From: an uncultured Lachnospiraceae bacterium | GTDB lineage: Bacteria > Bacillota > Clostridia > Lachnospirales > Lachnospiraceae | DNA length: 36,040 nt | Direction of reading: 5' to 3' | Assembly (NCBI GenBank): GCA_947652925.1 | Contig: CANTEW010000027.1 | Location: 1-36,040 of the forward strand | Part shown: positions 24,672 to 32,654 of the stretch, one piece after another | Layout: every line of letters begins with the position of its first letter | Numbering within the stretch: the first letter of the stretch is position 1 | Notes under the pieces: model-generated | What the model saw: the letters and a program-made list of their open reading frames with translations, nothing else | What the model was told of the DNA's origin: nothing | Database searches by the model: none | Made by a program: the position numbers and the translations under genes

Positions 24672-24707
24672 GATATGCCCCCTGCAGGAAGATGCAGGGG
24701 GCATATC
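24672..24707. terminator. Perfect 15-bp hairpin between convergent genes (probable bidirectional terminator)
   Basis: GATATGCCCCCTGCA (24672-24686) pairs perfectly with the complement at 24693-24707 across a 6-nt loop. It sits 24 bp after the kinase-like stop and 10 bp before the end of the minus-strand cyclase gene. Neither side carries a clear T-run, so termination is inferred from position and stem strength. Confidence 0.6.
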
Positions 24708-24717
24708 GTGTCTCTAT

Positions 24718-25638
24718 CTATCTGCGCTCTCTCAATTGTGCTTTTTTTTCATCTATCCATATGACCTGGTTCCTTCCCAGGCGTTTGGCGTCGTATAGCA
24801 TGGCGTCTGCGAACTTCAAGTATGTATCGTATTTATCGTTTGTTTTTGGGAAGACTGTGATCCCTCCCATGCTGATGGTGACCCATGGAGAGACAGGAGA
24901 CTTGTGCTCGATGTGGAGGTCTTCTACGGCCTGGCGGATCTTTTTAAAATGGGCAAAGGTCTCCTGTGCGCCGCTGCCCATGACGATGGCCACGAATTCC
25001 TCTCCCCCATAGCGGGCCAGGAAATCGGTGCTGCGCCGCAGGAGGGAGGCAGCAGTCTGGGCCACGGCGGCGATGACCCGGTCGCCTGCGGGATGGCCGT
25101 ATGTGTCGTTGTACATCTTGAAACTGTCGATATCAAATATACAGACGGAAAAAGGGATCTTCAACCGGACTGCCTGCTGCCATTGGCGGATGATGTATCG
25201 GTCATACTGCCTCCGGTTCGCTATCTGGGTCAGTTCATCCACCATGGCCTGCCGTTCGATCTGTGTCCTGTACCGGTATAATTTGATATGGGTATTGACC
25301 CGGGCTTTGACGATCATAGGATTAAAAGGTTTGACGATATAATCTACAGCGCCCAGGATCAGTCCCTGTTCTTCGTGCTGTGCATCTGAGAGACCGGTGA
25401 TCAAGATCACTGGGATATGTTTTGTGACCAGCTCTTCCTGTAATTTTTTTAACAGCATGAAACCATCCATCTCCGGCATGACCACATCCAGCAGGAGGAG
25501 GGAATACTCGCCGGTCTTTGCATACGACAGGCCGCTATCCGCCGTATGCGCCAGGGTGATCTCATAGTCGTCTTCCAAGATATTTTCCAGATATCGTGCC
25601 TGTACGACGCTGTCATCAATGATCAATATTTTTTCCAT
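24718..25638 (-). CDS. Response regulator with receiver and GGDEF (diguanylate cyclase) domains
   Basis: The 306-aa protein has a receiver domain at 1-120 (acidic pocket IIDDS, phosphoacceptor Asp51 in LLLLDVVMPEMDG, Lys103 in VKPF). A GGDEF domain follows at about 130-300 (DELTQIANRRQYD, FDIDSFKMYNDTYGHPAGD). The catalytic loop GGEEF at 211-215 is intact. An RxxD inhibitory site (RSTD, 202-205) lies five residues upstream, so product feedback by c-di-GMP is expected. This is a PleD/WspR-like phosphorylation-controlled c-di-GMP synthase. No partner kinase is adjacent on this strand. It starts within the last 23 bp of the aminotransferase gene, with AAGGAG upstream, and is therefore co-transcribed with it. 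Confidence 0.95.
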   Translation of the reverse strand: MEKILIIDDSVVQARYLENILEDDYEITLAHTADSGLSYAKTGEYSLLLLDVVMPEMDGFMLLKKLQEELVTKHIPVILITGLSDAQHEEQGLILGAVDYIVKPFNPMIVKARVNTHIKLYRYRTQIERQAMVDELTQIANRRQYDRYIIRQWQQAVRLKIPFSVCIFDIDSFKMYNDTYGHPAGDRVIAAVAQTAASLLRRSTDFLARYGGEEFVAIVMGSGAQETFAHFKKIRQAVEDLHIEHKSPVSPWVTISMGGITVFPKTNDKYDTYLKFADAMLYDAKRLGRNQVIWIDEKKAQLRERR

Positions 25639-26731
25639 ACATACACTCCTTCAAAGTGTCTATCAGCATATCATTTTGTGCGGGCAGCATGATGCAGAAG
25701 CGGACATAACGGGGATCCAGGAATGGGAATGTGGAGCAGTCGCGGATCATCAGCCCTTTTTGGATACAGTGCCGGAAGAGTACCGGTGCGTCTATACCCT
25801 CTTTCAGGACGCGCATCAGCATAAAATTCCCCTGAGGAGGATATACCTTGACAGTATCCCAGTCTGTCAGGATCTGGAAGATCCGTTCCCGTTCGGTGCT
25901 GATCAGATCCTTGGTCTCCTGGATATATCCCTGGTCCTGGAACATGATCTGTCCGGCGATCTCTGCCAGGCTGTTGATGGTCCAGGGGTCTTTGCGCAGG
26001 TTGATCTTGGCGATCAGGTCGGGATTTCCTGTTATGGCGTAGCCCAGGCGTAGGCCGGGGGCGGCAAAAAATTTGGAGGTCCCCCGCAGGATGATCAGGT
26101 TTGTGTAATGATCCGTGAGTTTTACGGAAGTGATCTGCGACTCGTTGGGGGCGAATTCCACATATGTCTCATCCACCATCACGAAGATGCCGTACTGGAG
26201 GCAGGTGTCCAAGATCCGGCGCATCTGGGTATTTGTGATGGCTGTGGAGGTGGGGTTGTTGGGGTTGCACAGGACGAGCAGGTCCAGGCCGTCATGCAGT
26301 TTCCGGCACAGGTCGTCCACGTCCGTCTGGAAGTCCTGCTGTTCTTTCAGTGGGTAATACATACAGCTGCCCCCGCCCAGATTGATGTCCCGTTCGTATT
26401 CTGAGTATGTGGGGCCTAGGATCATGGCTTTTTTTGGGCGGGCCACCTGGATGAACAGAGAGATCAGTTCTGTGGAGCCGTTGCCCATGATGATATTTTC
26501 CGTGTGGGCGCCTGTATAAGCGGAGATACATTGGCGCAGCTTTGTATATTCCCGGTCCGGGTAGCGGGTGATCGCATCCAGCTGTCCTGCGAGCGCTGTG
26601 CGCAGACGGGTAGAGATACCCAGGGGGTTTACGTTCGCGCTGAAACTGATGATCTTCTCTTTTTTTATGCCGAAGCATTTCTCTATCTCTTCCAGGTCAC
26701 TGCCATGGAAGTGGTCTTTGTGTTTGATCAT
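25616..26731 (-). CDS. PLP-dependent class I/II aminotransferase (HisC/CobD-like)
   Basis: The 371-aa protein is a fold-type I aminotransferase. ISFSANVNPLG (~28-38) and RYPDREYTKL are typical of threonine-phosphate decarboxylase and histidinol-phosphate aminotransferase relatives. Visible PLP contacts are Asn157 (NPNNP), Asp187 (VDETY), the Schiff-base Lys220 (RGTSKFFAAPG) and Arg228 in GLRLGY. No his or cob genes are nearby, so the substrate is not known; a CobD-like decarboxylase or an HisC-like enzyme are both possible. The start is set at 26731 by the GAAAGG upstream and by the promoter at 26789-26818; the longer open frame would begin at or above the -10. Confidence 0.88.
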   Translation of the reverse strand: MIKHKDHFHGSDLEEIEKCFGIKKEKIISFSANVNPLGISTRLRTALAGQLDAITRYPDREYTKLRQCISAYTGAHTENIIMGNGSTELISLFIQVARPKKAMILGPTYSEYERDINLGGGSCMYYPLKEQQDFQTDVDDLCRKLHDGLDLLVLCNPNNPTSTAITNTQMRRILDTCLQYGIFVMVDETYVEFAPNESQITSVKLTDHYTNLIILRGTSKFFAAPGLRLGYAITGNPDLIAKINLRKDPWTINSLAEIAGQIMFQDQGYIQETKDLISTERERIFQILTDWDTVKVYPPQGNFMLMRVLKEGIDAPVLFRHCIQKGLMIRDCSTFPFLDPRYVRFCIMLPAQNDMLIDTLKECMYGKNIDH

Positions 26732-26788
26732 GATCCGTATACCTTTCTTTTTTATAATTGCGAACCTTTTCCATGTGGTGTATAATCC

Positions 26789-26818
26789 ATTATAGTAAGA
26801 CAGAAGATAAAAAGTCAA
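26789..26818 (-). promoter_or_regulatory. Sigma-A promoter for the aminotransferase-cyclase operon
   Basis: On the minus strand TTGACT (26813-26818), an 18-bp spacer and TATAAT (26789-26794). The leader to the ATG at 26731 is about 50 nt. The MITE-like element ends only 8 bp upstream of the -35. Confidence 0.7.
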
Positions 26819-26825
26819 GTCAGAG

Positions 26826-27027
26826 TGTGTCTGAAAAATGTTTTATGTCAACTGTATGTCATGATCTGTGGGGTATCTGATCCAAAGGAGGGCGGCGTAG
26901 CGGGCTACGCCAACTGAAAGCGGGGCAGATCGGCCGCAAAATGGGGCTTGCAGATGGCGTAAATGATCTTTAAGACACGCGTTCGCGCTCCATCCGGACA
27001 ATTGACAGGAAATACTTTTCAGACACA
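26826..27027. mobile_element. MITE-like element, ~202 bp, with terminal inverted repeats
   Basis: The ends TGTGTCTGAAAA (26826-26837) and TTTTCAGACACA (27016-27027) are perfect 12-bp inverted repeats. The similarity continues inward to ~33 bp with about six mismatches, including TGTCAAYTGT on both arms. The interior holds a perfect 8-bp-arm hairpin and no convincing gene; a 61-codon minus-strand frame across it has no ribosome site. No target-site duplication is visible in the flanks. The structure fits a non-autonomous transposon remnant mobilised in trans. Confidence 0.7.
26894..26911. repeat. Perfect hairpin inside the MITE-like element
   Basis: GGCGTAGC (26894-26901) and GCTACGCC (26904-26911) form an 8-bp stem with a 2-base centre. 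No T-run follows, so it is read as a structural part of the element rather than a terminator. Confidence 0.65.
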
Positions 27028-27061
27028 TTTAATATTTGCTATGTTGATATAGGAGACACTT

Positions 27062-30000
27062 GTGAAGATACGGATAGATCGATTACTCGGTGATAAATTT
27101 GAATATGATATGCCAGAGCTGATATTTTCCCAAAAAGAGATACGCATAACGATCCCGCCGGGGGTCAATGAGCAGGGGGTCCTCCATGTGGGGACGCAGG
27201 AGGATCGGAAGATCCGCGGGTTCGTCGTCTCCTCCCATCGTCGTTTTGTGCCGGGGGTGGAATATTTTTCCGGCACGGCTGTCCAGATACCCTATGGGAT
27301 CGATGTGGGGGGACTCTGCCCCGGCGACAGCTGTCAGGGAGAGATGGTCTTATTAACGGATCTGGGAGAGTGCCATATCCCCTTTTATATCCAGATCGAG
27401 GAGAGACAGCCCCAGTCTTCCGTGGGGCGTATCCGGGGCAGGGAGGACTTTGTGCGATTGGCCCGCAATAGTTTTCGGGAGGCGTTCCGCCTGTTCACAG
27501 ATCCGTCTTTTCCGGAGATAGCCGATATCCAGGAGGGTAAGGCACGCACGCTGTATGAGGGGATGTCCCAGAATCCAGTGACATATCAGCACATGGAAGA
27601 ATTTCTGATCGGGATCGGGGAGAAAGACCCGGTCTATATCTCCCTGGGCGAGGAGCAGGCTGAACATTATCAATTGACAGAAACGGTGCAGGAGACCCTG
27701 TTGATAAAGAGGAGCGGATGGGGGCATCTGCGGCTGGAGATCGAAGTGATCGGCGATCTTATCCAGGTGGATAAACGGGTGGTCACAGACGAGGATTTTA
27801 TCGGCAGTTCTTTTTATCTTGAATACCGGATCGAGGGTGATGATCTGGGAAAGGGAAAGAGGTTCGGAAAGATCCGGGTGAGGGATGCTTATGAATGTCT
27901 GGACTATCAGGTCACAGCCTCCCAGAACCCCAAGATCCAGGTGGATATAGATCTCTATGAGAAAAAACAGAAACTGGTCTTGTATAAGAGCTATCTGAGA
28001 TTTCGTCTCCATCAGCAGGATTATAAAGTGTGGGTGGGTGAGAGCATAAAGGCCCTGGAGCAGATGGAGGAAGCGGGATGTGATTATCCGGTGTATCAAG
28101 TCTATAAAGCTTATGTATACTATATGGATGATCAGCAGGGACTGGCGAGGGAGATCTTACTGAAATATCAGGATAAGAACTTTACGGCAGACGATCTGGA
28201 ACTGGCGGGCGTCTACCTCTATGTCTGCCATCTTGTGGATCTTCTGAAGGACCGGGGGAAAGTGGTCCAGAAGCTGCGGGCATTGTACAGGCAGAAGCCG
28301 AACAGTTTCCTTCTGTTCTGGGTCCTTGTACAGCTGGATGACGATCTGCTCCTGTCCACGGCAAAGACTCTGTACATGATGGAGGAGCAGTTTGATTACG
28401 GCAACCGCAGCCCCCTGCTCTATCTGGAAGCGTTCACCATGATAGAGAAGGATATCAGCCTGCTCCCCCATCTGAACGGATTTTGGATCCAGGTACTCCT
28501 GTTTGCAGGGCGCAATAGGAAGATCGGGGAAGAGATGGCGGTGCGGATCGCCTATCTGAGCAGTTACCAGAAGAATTTTGATCCCTGTCTTTACAAACTC
28601 TTGATATGTCTTTATGAAAAGTACCCGAAGAGAGATATCCTGGAGGCTATCTGTAAATCCATCATGAAGGGCAGTCCCAGGGAGAAGCAGTTTTTCCCCT
28701 GGTTTTCCAGAGCAGTGGAGGAAAACCTGCGGATCACCAGCCTGTTTGAATACTATATGGACACGATCGATATGGACGATCAGCGGATGCTGCCGAAAAA
28801 CCTGCGGATCTATTTTCTATACAACAACACGCTGAGCGATAACAAAAAGGCGCTGGTCTATGCGAACATCGTCCGGCACAAAGAGGAAGATCTCCATTCC
28901 TATGAGGATTATCGGAAGATCATAGAGGGATTCAGCAAGAGGAAGTTGAAGAGCGGGGCGATGGATGAGAATTACGCAGTCTTGTACCATGACTGTATGG
29001 ATGTGCTGGAGGCAGAAGATCTGCAGAAGATCGTGTTCACCCATCGGCTGTACTGCGACAGGCCGGATATCCGCTATGTGATCGTCCGCCATGAGCCGCT
29101 GCAGGACGAGGAGGTATATCCCTGTGTCAACGGGCTGTCTTATCCCCAGATCTACAGCGAGGACGCAGTGATCATCTTCCAGGATGACAAAAAACGTCGA
29201 TATGAGGCGACGATCGACTATAACCTGCGCAAACTCTTTGATAAAGAGATGCTGGAGATGTGCCGTCAGGAAGGTTGTACCCATCCGGGGTTTTTGCTGG
29301 AACAGTGCGGGGGTCCGGGAGGGATGGAAGGGAAAGACCTGGATCTTTTTTTCCAGATCACCCAGTCGGGGGCATTCACTCCAGGATACCGGGATAAAGT
29401 GCGCAAAGATCTGCTGGATCACTATCAGTCCCTGGGAGATGGGGGGCAGATAGAGGCTTTTTTATCTTCCATCGATGTGGAGGAGTATGTGGCTGTGGAT
29501 AAAGTGCAGCTGGCAGAGCTTCTGATCGAGTACGGATCCTATGAGAAAGCCTGTCAGATCTACTGCAGATACGGGCTGGAAGGGGTGCGGCTGGAGTTAT
29601 CGGTCAGATTATGCAGCCGATGGATCTTGAGCCGGGAGTTTGGAGAGGATGAGGAGATCGAAGCACTGGCGCTCTACGTCTTCCAGCATAAAAAGTATGA
29701 CGAGGTGATCTTGCAGTATCTGATGATGCACTATCTGGGGCCTGTGGCGGAACTCTACCGGTTGTGGGTGAGCGCCAGGGACTTTCAGATGGATACCTAT
29801 CAGCTGGAAGAGAAGATCCTGGCGGTCAGTGTGTTTGTGGGGGACTATTTCTGGGAAGGCAGCCAGGTGCTGGAACATTATGTAAAGAATAAGGGGCGTG
29901 AGCAGGTCATCCGGGAGTATCTGACCTTTTGGTCCTATGGATATTTTGTCCGTCAAAAGACCATGCCGGAACTTGTGGCCCAGTATCTGGAGACTGCGTA

Positions 30001-30595
30001 TGAGAGAGAATGGCATCTGGAGCTGGTGTGCCGTCTGGCGCTGCTCGCGTATTATTGTGATAAAAGGAAGTTGACGGAGGCCCAGTCCCAGCAGGTCAGG
30101 AGCCTGCTGGAAGAATGTTATCGCAAGAACCTTACTTTTGCTTTTTTCCGGAAACTGCCCAGGAATCTGCTGGGGGCGTATCAGCTGGACGATAAGGTCT
30201 TTGTAGAGTATGTCACCAGTCCCCGTGCAGAGGTCACGATCCACTATGCTCTGGATACAGGGATCGGGGAGGGGCGGGAATATCGCCAGGAGCCTCTGCC
30301 GGATCTGTTTGAGGGGATCCATGGACGGACCTTCACACTTTTTTACGGTGAGTCTATCCACTATTATTTTACAGTGGAGCTGGATGGCGAGATCAAGAAG
30401 ACAAATGAGAAGACCCTCACCAAATCCATGGCCCATCAGCCCCAGGAGACAAAGTACCAGCTGATCAATGAGATACTGGCGGCAAAAAAACTGGGCAAGT
30501 CAGATGCGGTAAAAGAGAAGATGACACAATATCTGGAACAGGAAAAATTCGTGGAGAGTATGTTCCCCATTGAAGAAGGAACGGTTTATGAATGA
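27062..30595 (+). CDS. DUF5717 family protein, large putative scaffold (beta ends, helical-repeat middle)
   Basis: This 1177-aa protein has no signal peptide or membrane segment, so it is probably cytoplasmic. The N-terminal ~300 residues look beta-rich (FSQKEIRITIPPGVNEQGVL, VEYFSGTAVQIPYGIDVGGL). Residues ~310-800 are dominated by amphipathic helices resembling TPR-like repeats (CDYPVYQVYKAYVYYMDDQQ, AREILLKYQ, KARALYRQKP-type units). A second helical block and a beta-rich C-terminal domain follow (LFEGIHGRTFTLFYGESIHY). I recognise it as the Lachnospiraceae DUF5717 family from its pairing with a DUF5716-like gene; no function is known. The start is GTG 27062 with AGGAGA six bases upstream. 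It overlaps the next gene by 8 bp. A MITE-like element ends 35 bp before the start. Confidence 0.75.
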   Translation: MKIRIDRLLGDKFEYDMPELIFSQKEIRITIPPGVNEQGVLHVGTQEDRKIRGFVVSSHRRFVPGVEYFSGTAVQIPYGIDVGGLCPGDSCQGEMVLLTDLGECHIPFYIQIEERQPQSSVGRIRGREDFVRLARNSFREAFRLFTDPSFPEIADIQEGKARTLYEGMSQNPVTYQHMEEFLIGIGEKDPVYISLGEEQAEHYQLTETVQETLLIKRSGWGHLRLEIEVIGDLIQVDKRVVTDEDFIGSSFYLEYRIEGDDLGKGKRFGKIRVRDAYECLDYQVTASQNPKIQVDIDLYEKKQKLVLYKSYLRFRLHQQDYKVWVGESIKALEQMEEAGCDYPVYQVYKAYVYYMDDQQGLAREILLKYQDKNFTADDLELAGVYLYVCHLVDLLKDRGKVVQKLRALYRQKPNSFLLFWVLVQLDDDLLLSTAKTLYMMEEQFDYGNRSPLLYLEAFTMIEKDISLLPHLNGFWIQVLLFAGRNRKIGEEMAVRIAYLSSYQKNFDPCLYKLLICLYEKYPKRDILEAICKSIMKGSPREKQFFPWFSRAVEENLRITSLFEYYMDTIDMDDQRMLPKNLRIYFLYNNTLSDNKKALVYANIVRHKEEDLHSYEDYRKIIEGFSKRKLKSGAMDENYAVLYHDCMDVLEAEDLQKIVFTHRLYCDRPDIRYVIVRHEPLQDEEVYPCVNGLSYPQIYSEDAVIIFQDDKKRRYEATIDYNLRKLFDKEMLEMCRQEGCTHPGFLLEQCGGPGGMEGKDLDLFFQITQSGAFTPGYRDKVRKDLLDHYQSLGDGGQIEAFLSSIDVEEYVAVDKVQLAELLIEYGSYEKACQIYCRYGLEGVRLELSVRLCSRWILSREFGEDEEIEALALYVFQHKKYDEVILQYLMMHYLGPVAELYRLWVSARDFQMDTYQLEEKILAVSVFVGDYFWEGSQVLEHYVKNKGREQVIREYLTFWSYGYFVRQKTMPELVAQYLETAYEREWHLELVCRLALLAYYCDKRKLTEAQSQQVRSLLEECYRKNLTFAFFRKLPRNLLGAYQLDDKVFVEYVTSPRAEVTIHYALDTGIGEGREYRQEPLPDLFEGIHGRTFTLFYGESIHYYFTVELDGEIKKTNEKTLTKSMAHQPQETKYQLINEILAAKKLGKSDAVKEKMTQYLEQEKFVESMFPIEEGTVYE

Positions 30596-31835
30596 GATTA
30601 GAGATATTCTGATAGGGATCGATTTTGGAAAAACGGAGTCACAGCTCTGCTATTATGACAGAAAAGCGAGGGAACCTGTGTCTTTGTCCATGAAAGTGGG
30701 GAGCAGCCAGTATGAATTCCCTACCTGTGTGTGTAAGAACATGGATCAGGATGTCTGGTATTTTGGACGGGAAGCCGTTTACAATGCAAAGGAACAGGGC
30801 GGCATCCTGGTAGAGGGACTCTATGAGATCTGTAAGGATACGCAAGCCGTCCAGGTAGGCGGTGAGGAGAAGAGGCCATGGGAATTGATGGGGATCTTCC
30901 TGGGAAAGATCCTGAAGGCTCTGGGCACGGTAGAACCGGTAAAGCATACCAAGTGTCTTGTGATCACGGTAGAGAGGCTGACGAAGGTCATGGTGGAGAA
31001 CCTTCAGAAGGCCTGTGAGGATATCGGGTTTTCTCGAGACAGCTATATGCTGCAGGATCACTCAGAGAGCTTTTATTATTATACTTTATGCCAGAAACCG
31101 GAGTACTGGAGCCGCAGTGTGGGGTGGTATGCCTTCGACCAGGATCTGGTGAGCTTCCGCAGACTCTCTATGACCAGCAATACAAAGCCCATACTGGTGA
31201 CGCTGGAAAAGCCGGTGTCTGTCACACTCCCCCAGGAGGCAAAGGAGCGGGATGGGGATTTCTGCAGATTTATCCAGGAGTCGCTGGGAGGGGGGATGTA
31301 TTCCAGTATCCTGCTCACTGGGAATGGTTTCCACCAGGAGTGGGCTGTCAAGTCGGTAGGACTCTTGTGCAAACAGCAGAGGAAGGTCTTTTACGGCAAT
31401 AATCTATTTGCAAAAGGGGCATGTTATACAGCGAAGGAAAAATTAGAAGACAAGGAACTCCGGAGATATCTTTATCTGAGCGATGCTCTGGTAAAATATA
31501 ATATAGGCATGGATATGATGATCATGGGTTCCCCGGCGTATTATCCGATCATCCAGGCGGGGAAGAACTGGTACGAATGCCGGACGGTCTTCGACCTGAT
31601 CTTGGATGATACCGGGCAGCTGATCTTTTATATCAGTCAGATGCAGTCAAATGATAAGCAAAAAGTTTCCATGTCCCTGCCGGGACTCCCGCCCAGGCCC
31701 AACCGGACAACACGCCTGCGGGTGTGCCTGGAGTGTCAGTCGGAAACAGTCTGTAAGATCACAGTGAAAGATATGGGCTTCGGGGAGATGTATCCCTCCA
31801 GCAAAAAGATATGGACAGAGACGATCCAAGCGTAA
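30588..31835 (+). CDS. DUF5716 family protein, actin/Hsp70-like ATPase fold
   Basis: The 415-aa protein begins with a phosphate-1-like loop, DILIGIDFGKTESQLCYYD, as in actin/Hsp70 ATPases. A later segment, SSILLTGNGFHQEW, resembles the adenosine motif. WYAFDQDLVSFRRL lies where the phosphate-2 loop is expected but lacks its glycines, so catalysis is uncertain. An ILDDTGQLIFYI-like beta end follows. No membrane segment is present. The ATG at 30588 overlaps the DUF5717 stop and has GAAGGAAC upstream, so translation is coupled. I assign DUF5716 from this arrangement. Together with the next gene it suggests an ATPase plus two helical-repeat partners acting as one complex (inference). Confidence 0.75.
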   Translation: MNEIRDILIGIDFGKTESQLCYYDRKAREPVSLSMKVGSSQYEFPTCVCKNMDQDVWYFGREAVYNAKEQGGILVEGLYEICKDTQAVQVGGEEKRPWELMGIFLGKILKALGTVEPVKHTKCLVITVERLTKVMVENLQKACEDIGFSRDSYMLQDHSESFYYYTLCQKPEYWSRSVGWYAFDQDLVSFRRLSMTSNTKPILVTLEKPVSVTLPQEAKERDGDFCRFIQESLGGGMYSSILLTGNGFHQEWAVKSVGLLCKQQRKVFYGNNLFAKGACYTAKEKLEDKELRRYLYLSDALVKYNIGMDMMIMGSPAYYPIIQAGKNWYECRTVFDLILDDTGQLIFYISQMQSNDKQKVSMSLPGLPPRPNRTTRLRVCLECQSETVCKITVKDMGFGEMYPSSKKIWTETIQA

Positions 31836-31845
31836 GGAGGTATCC

Positions 31846-32631
31846 ATGAGCGGTTATATTTTATGTAAAGCATCGATGGCATCGGTCCCCTATTATATCC
31901 AAAATATCGGCACAAATATCTACTCCATTGAGGAATTATGCTATTATCTCCACCGGGATCTGTATCTGGTGGACGCCAGCCTGATGAATGCGGGACTGTG
32001 CAGATGGATCAGCCAGGAGCTGGGTATGAAAGAACTGGCCAGGCGCTTGCTGATGCTGATAGAACACGGCACGGTCCCACTGGAGGATTTTGTCTGCGAG
32101 ATCTTGCGCTCGATCAATTATCTCCCCCAGGACGAGCTGCGGTCGTACCGGAATAAGATCTCGGCTCTGGAGAAACAGTCAGTCCCTGTACGGGAAAAAC
32201 TGAAAGGGGACTGCCTGATGGAAAACCGGAAATATGTCAACGCCATACGGGTATACCGCACAGTCCTGGAACAGGTAGCCGACCGCCCCAGCTCGCCCCG
32301 CTTTTCCGGGAGTATCTACCATAACTTGGGATGTGCGTACAGCCGCCTTTTCCAGAAAGAAGAAGCCCTTGAGTGTTTTGAGAGGGCATATGAGTGCCTG
32401 CACACAAGGGATTCCCTCAAACATTATCTTCTGGCCTACAGCAATGCGAAAACGCCGATCGAATATGAGAGCCGGATGGCAGAGATGAAAGTGGATGAAC
32501 AGACCAGAAAAGAGATCCAGGATGCGATCTCGGAATTCTACAGCAGTACGGATATCTATGTGCAGGAGCACAGCGTGGAAGAACTCCTGGGGCAGATGAC
32601 GAAAGAATATCACCACAATACAGGGTCGTGA
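31846..32631 (+). CDS. TPR-repeat protein, third gene of the DUF5717-DUF5716 operon
   Basis: The 261-aa protein is mainly helical. Its first part (1-100) reads LCKASMASVPYYIQNIGTNI and YSIEELCYYLHRDLYLVDAS, with no family I can name. Residues ~125-205 contain recognisable TPR-like helices (GDCLMENRKYVNAIRVYRTV; SIYHNLGCAYSRLFQKEEAL ECFERAYE). A charged C-terminal tail follows. It starts 10 bp after the DUF5716 stop with AAGGAGG upstream, so it belongs to the same transcript. It probably mediates protein contacts in the same assembly; no enzymatic motif is seen. Confidence 0.75.
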   Translation: MSGYILCKASMASVPYYIQNIGTNIYSIEELCYYLHRDLYLVDASLMNAGLCRWISQELGMKELARRLLMLIEHGTVPLEDFVCEILRSINYLPQDELRSYRNKISALEKQSVPVREKLKGDCLMENRKYVNAIRVYRTVLEQVADRPSSPRFSGSIYHNLGCAYSRLFQKEEALECFERAYECLHTRDSLKHYLLAYSNAKTPIEYESRMAEMKVDEQTRKEIQDAISEFYSSTDIYVQEHSVEELLGQMTKEYHHNTGS

Positions 32632-32654
32632 TCCTTATCATGAGAGGGAGGTAT

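Noticed and set aside
26843-27028. 61-codon minus-strand frame within the MITE-like element
   Set aside because: No ribosome site is present, it spans both inverted repeats and the hairpin, and its composition is not protein-like.
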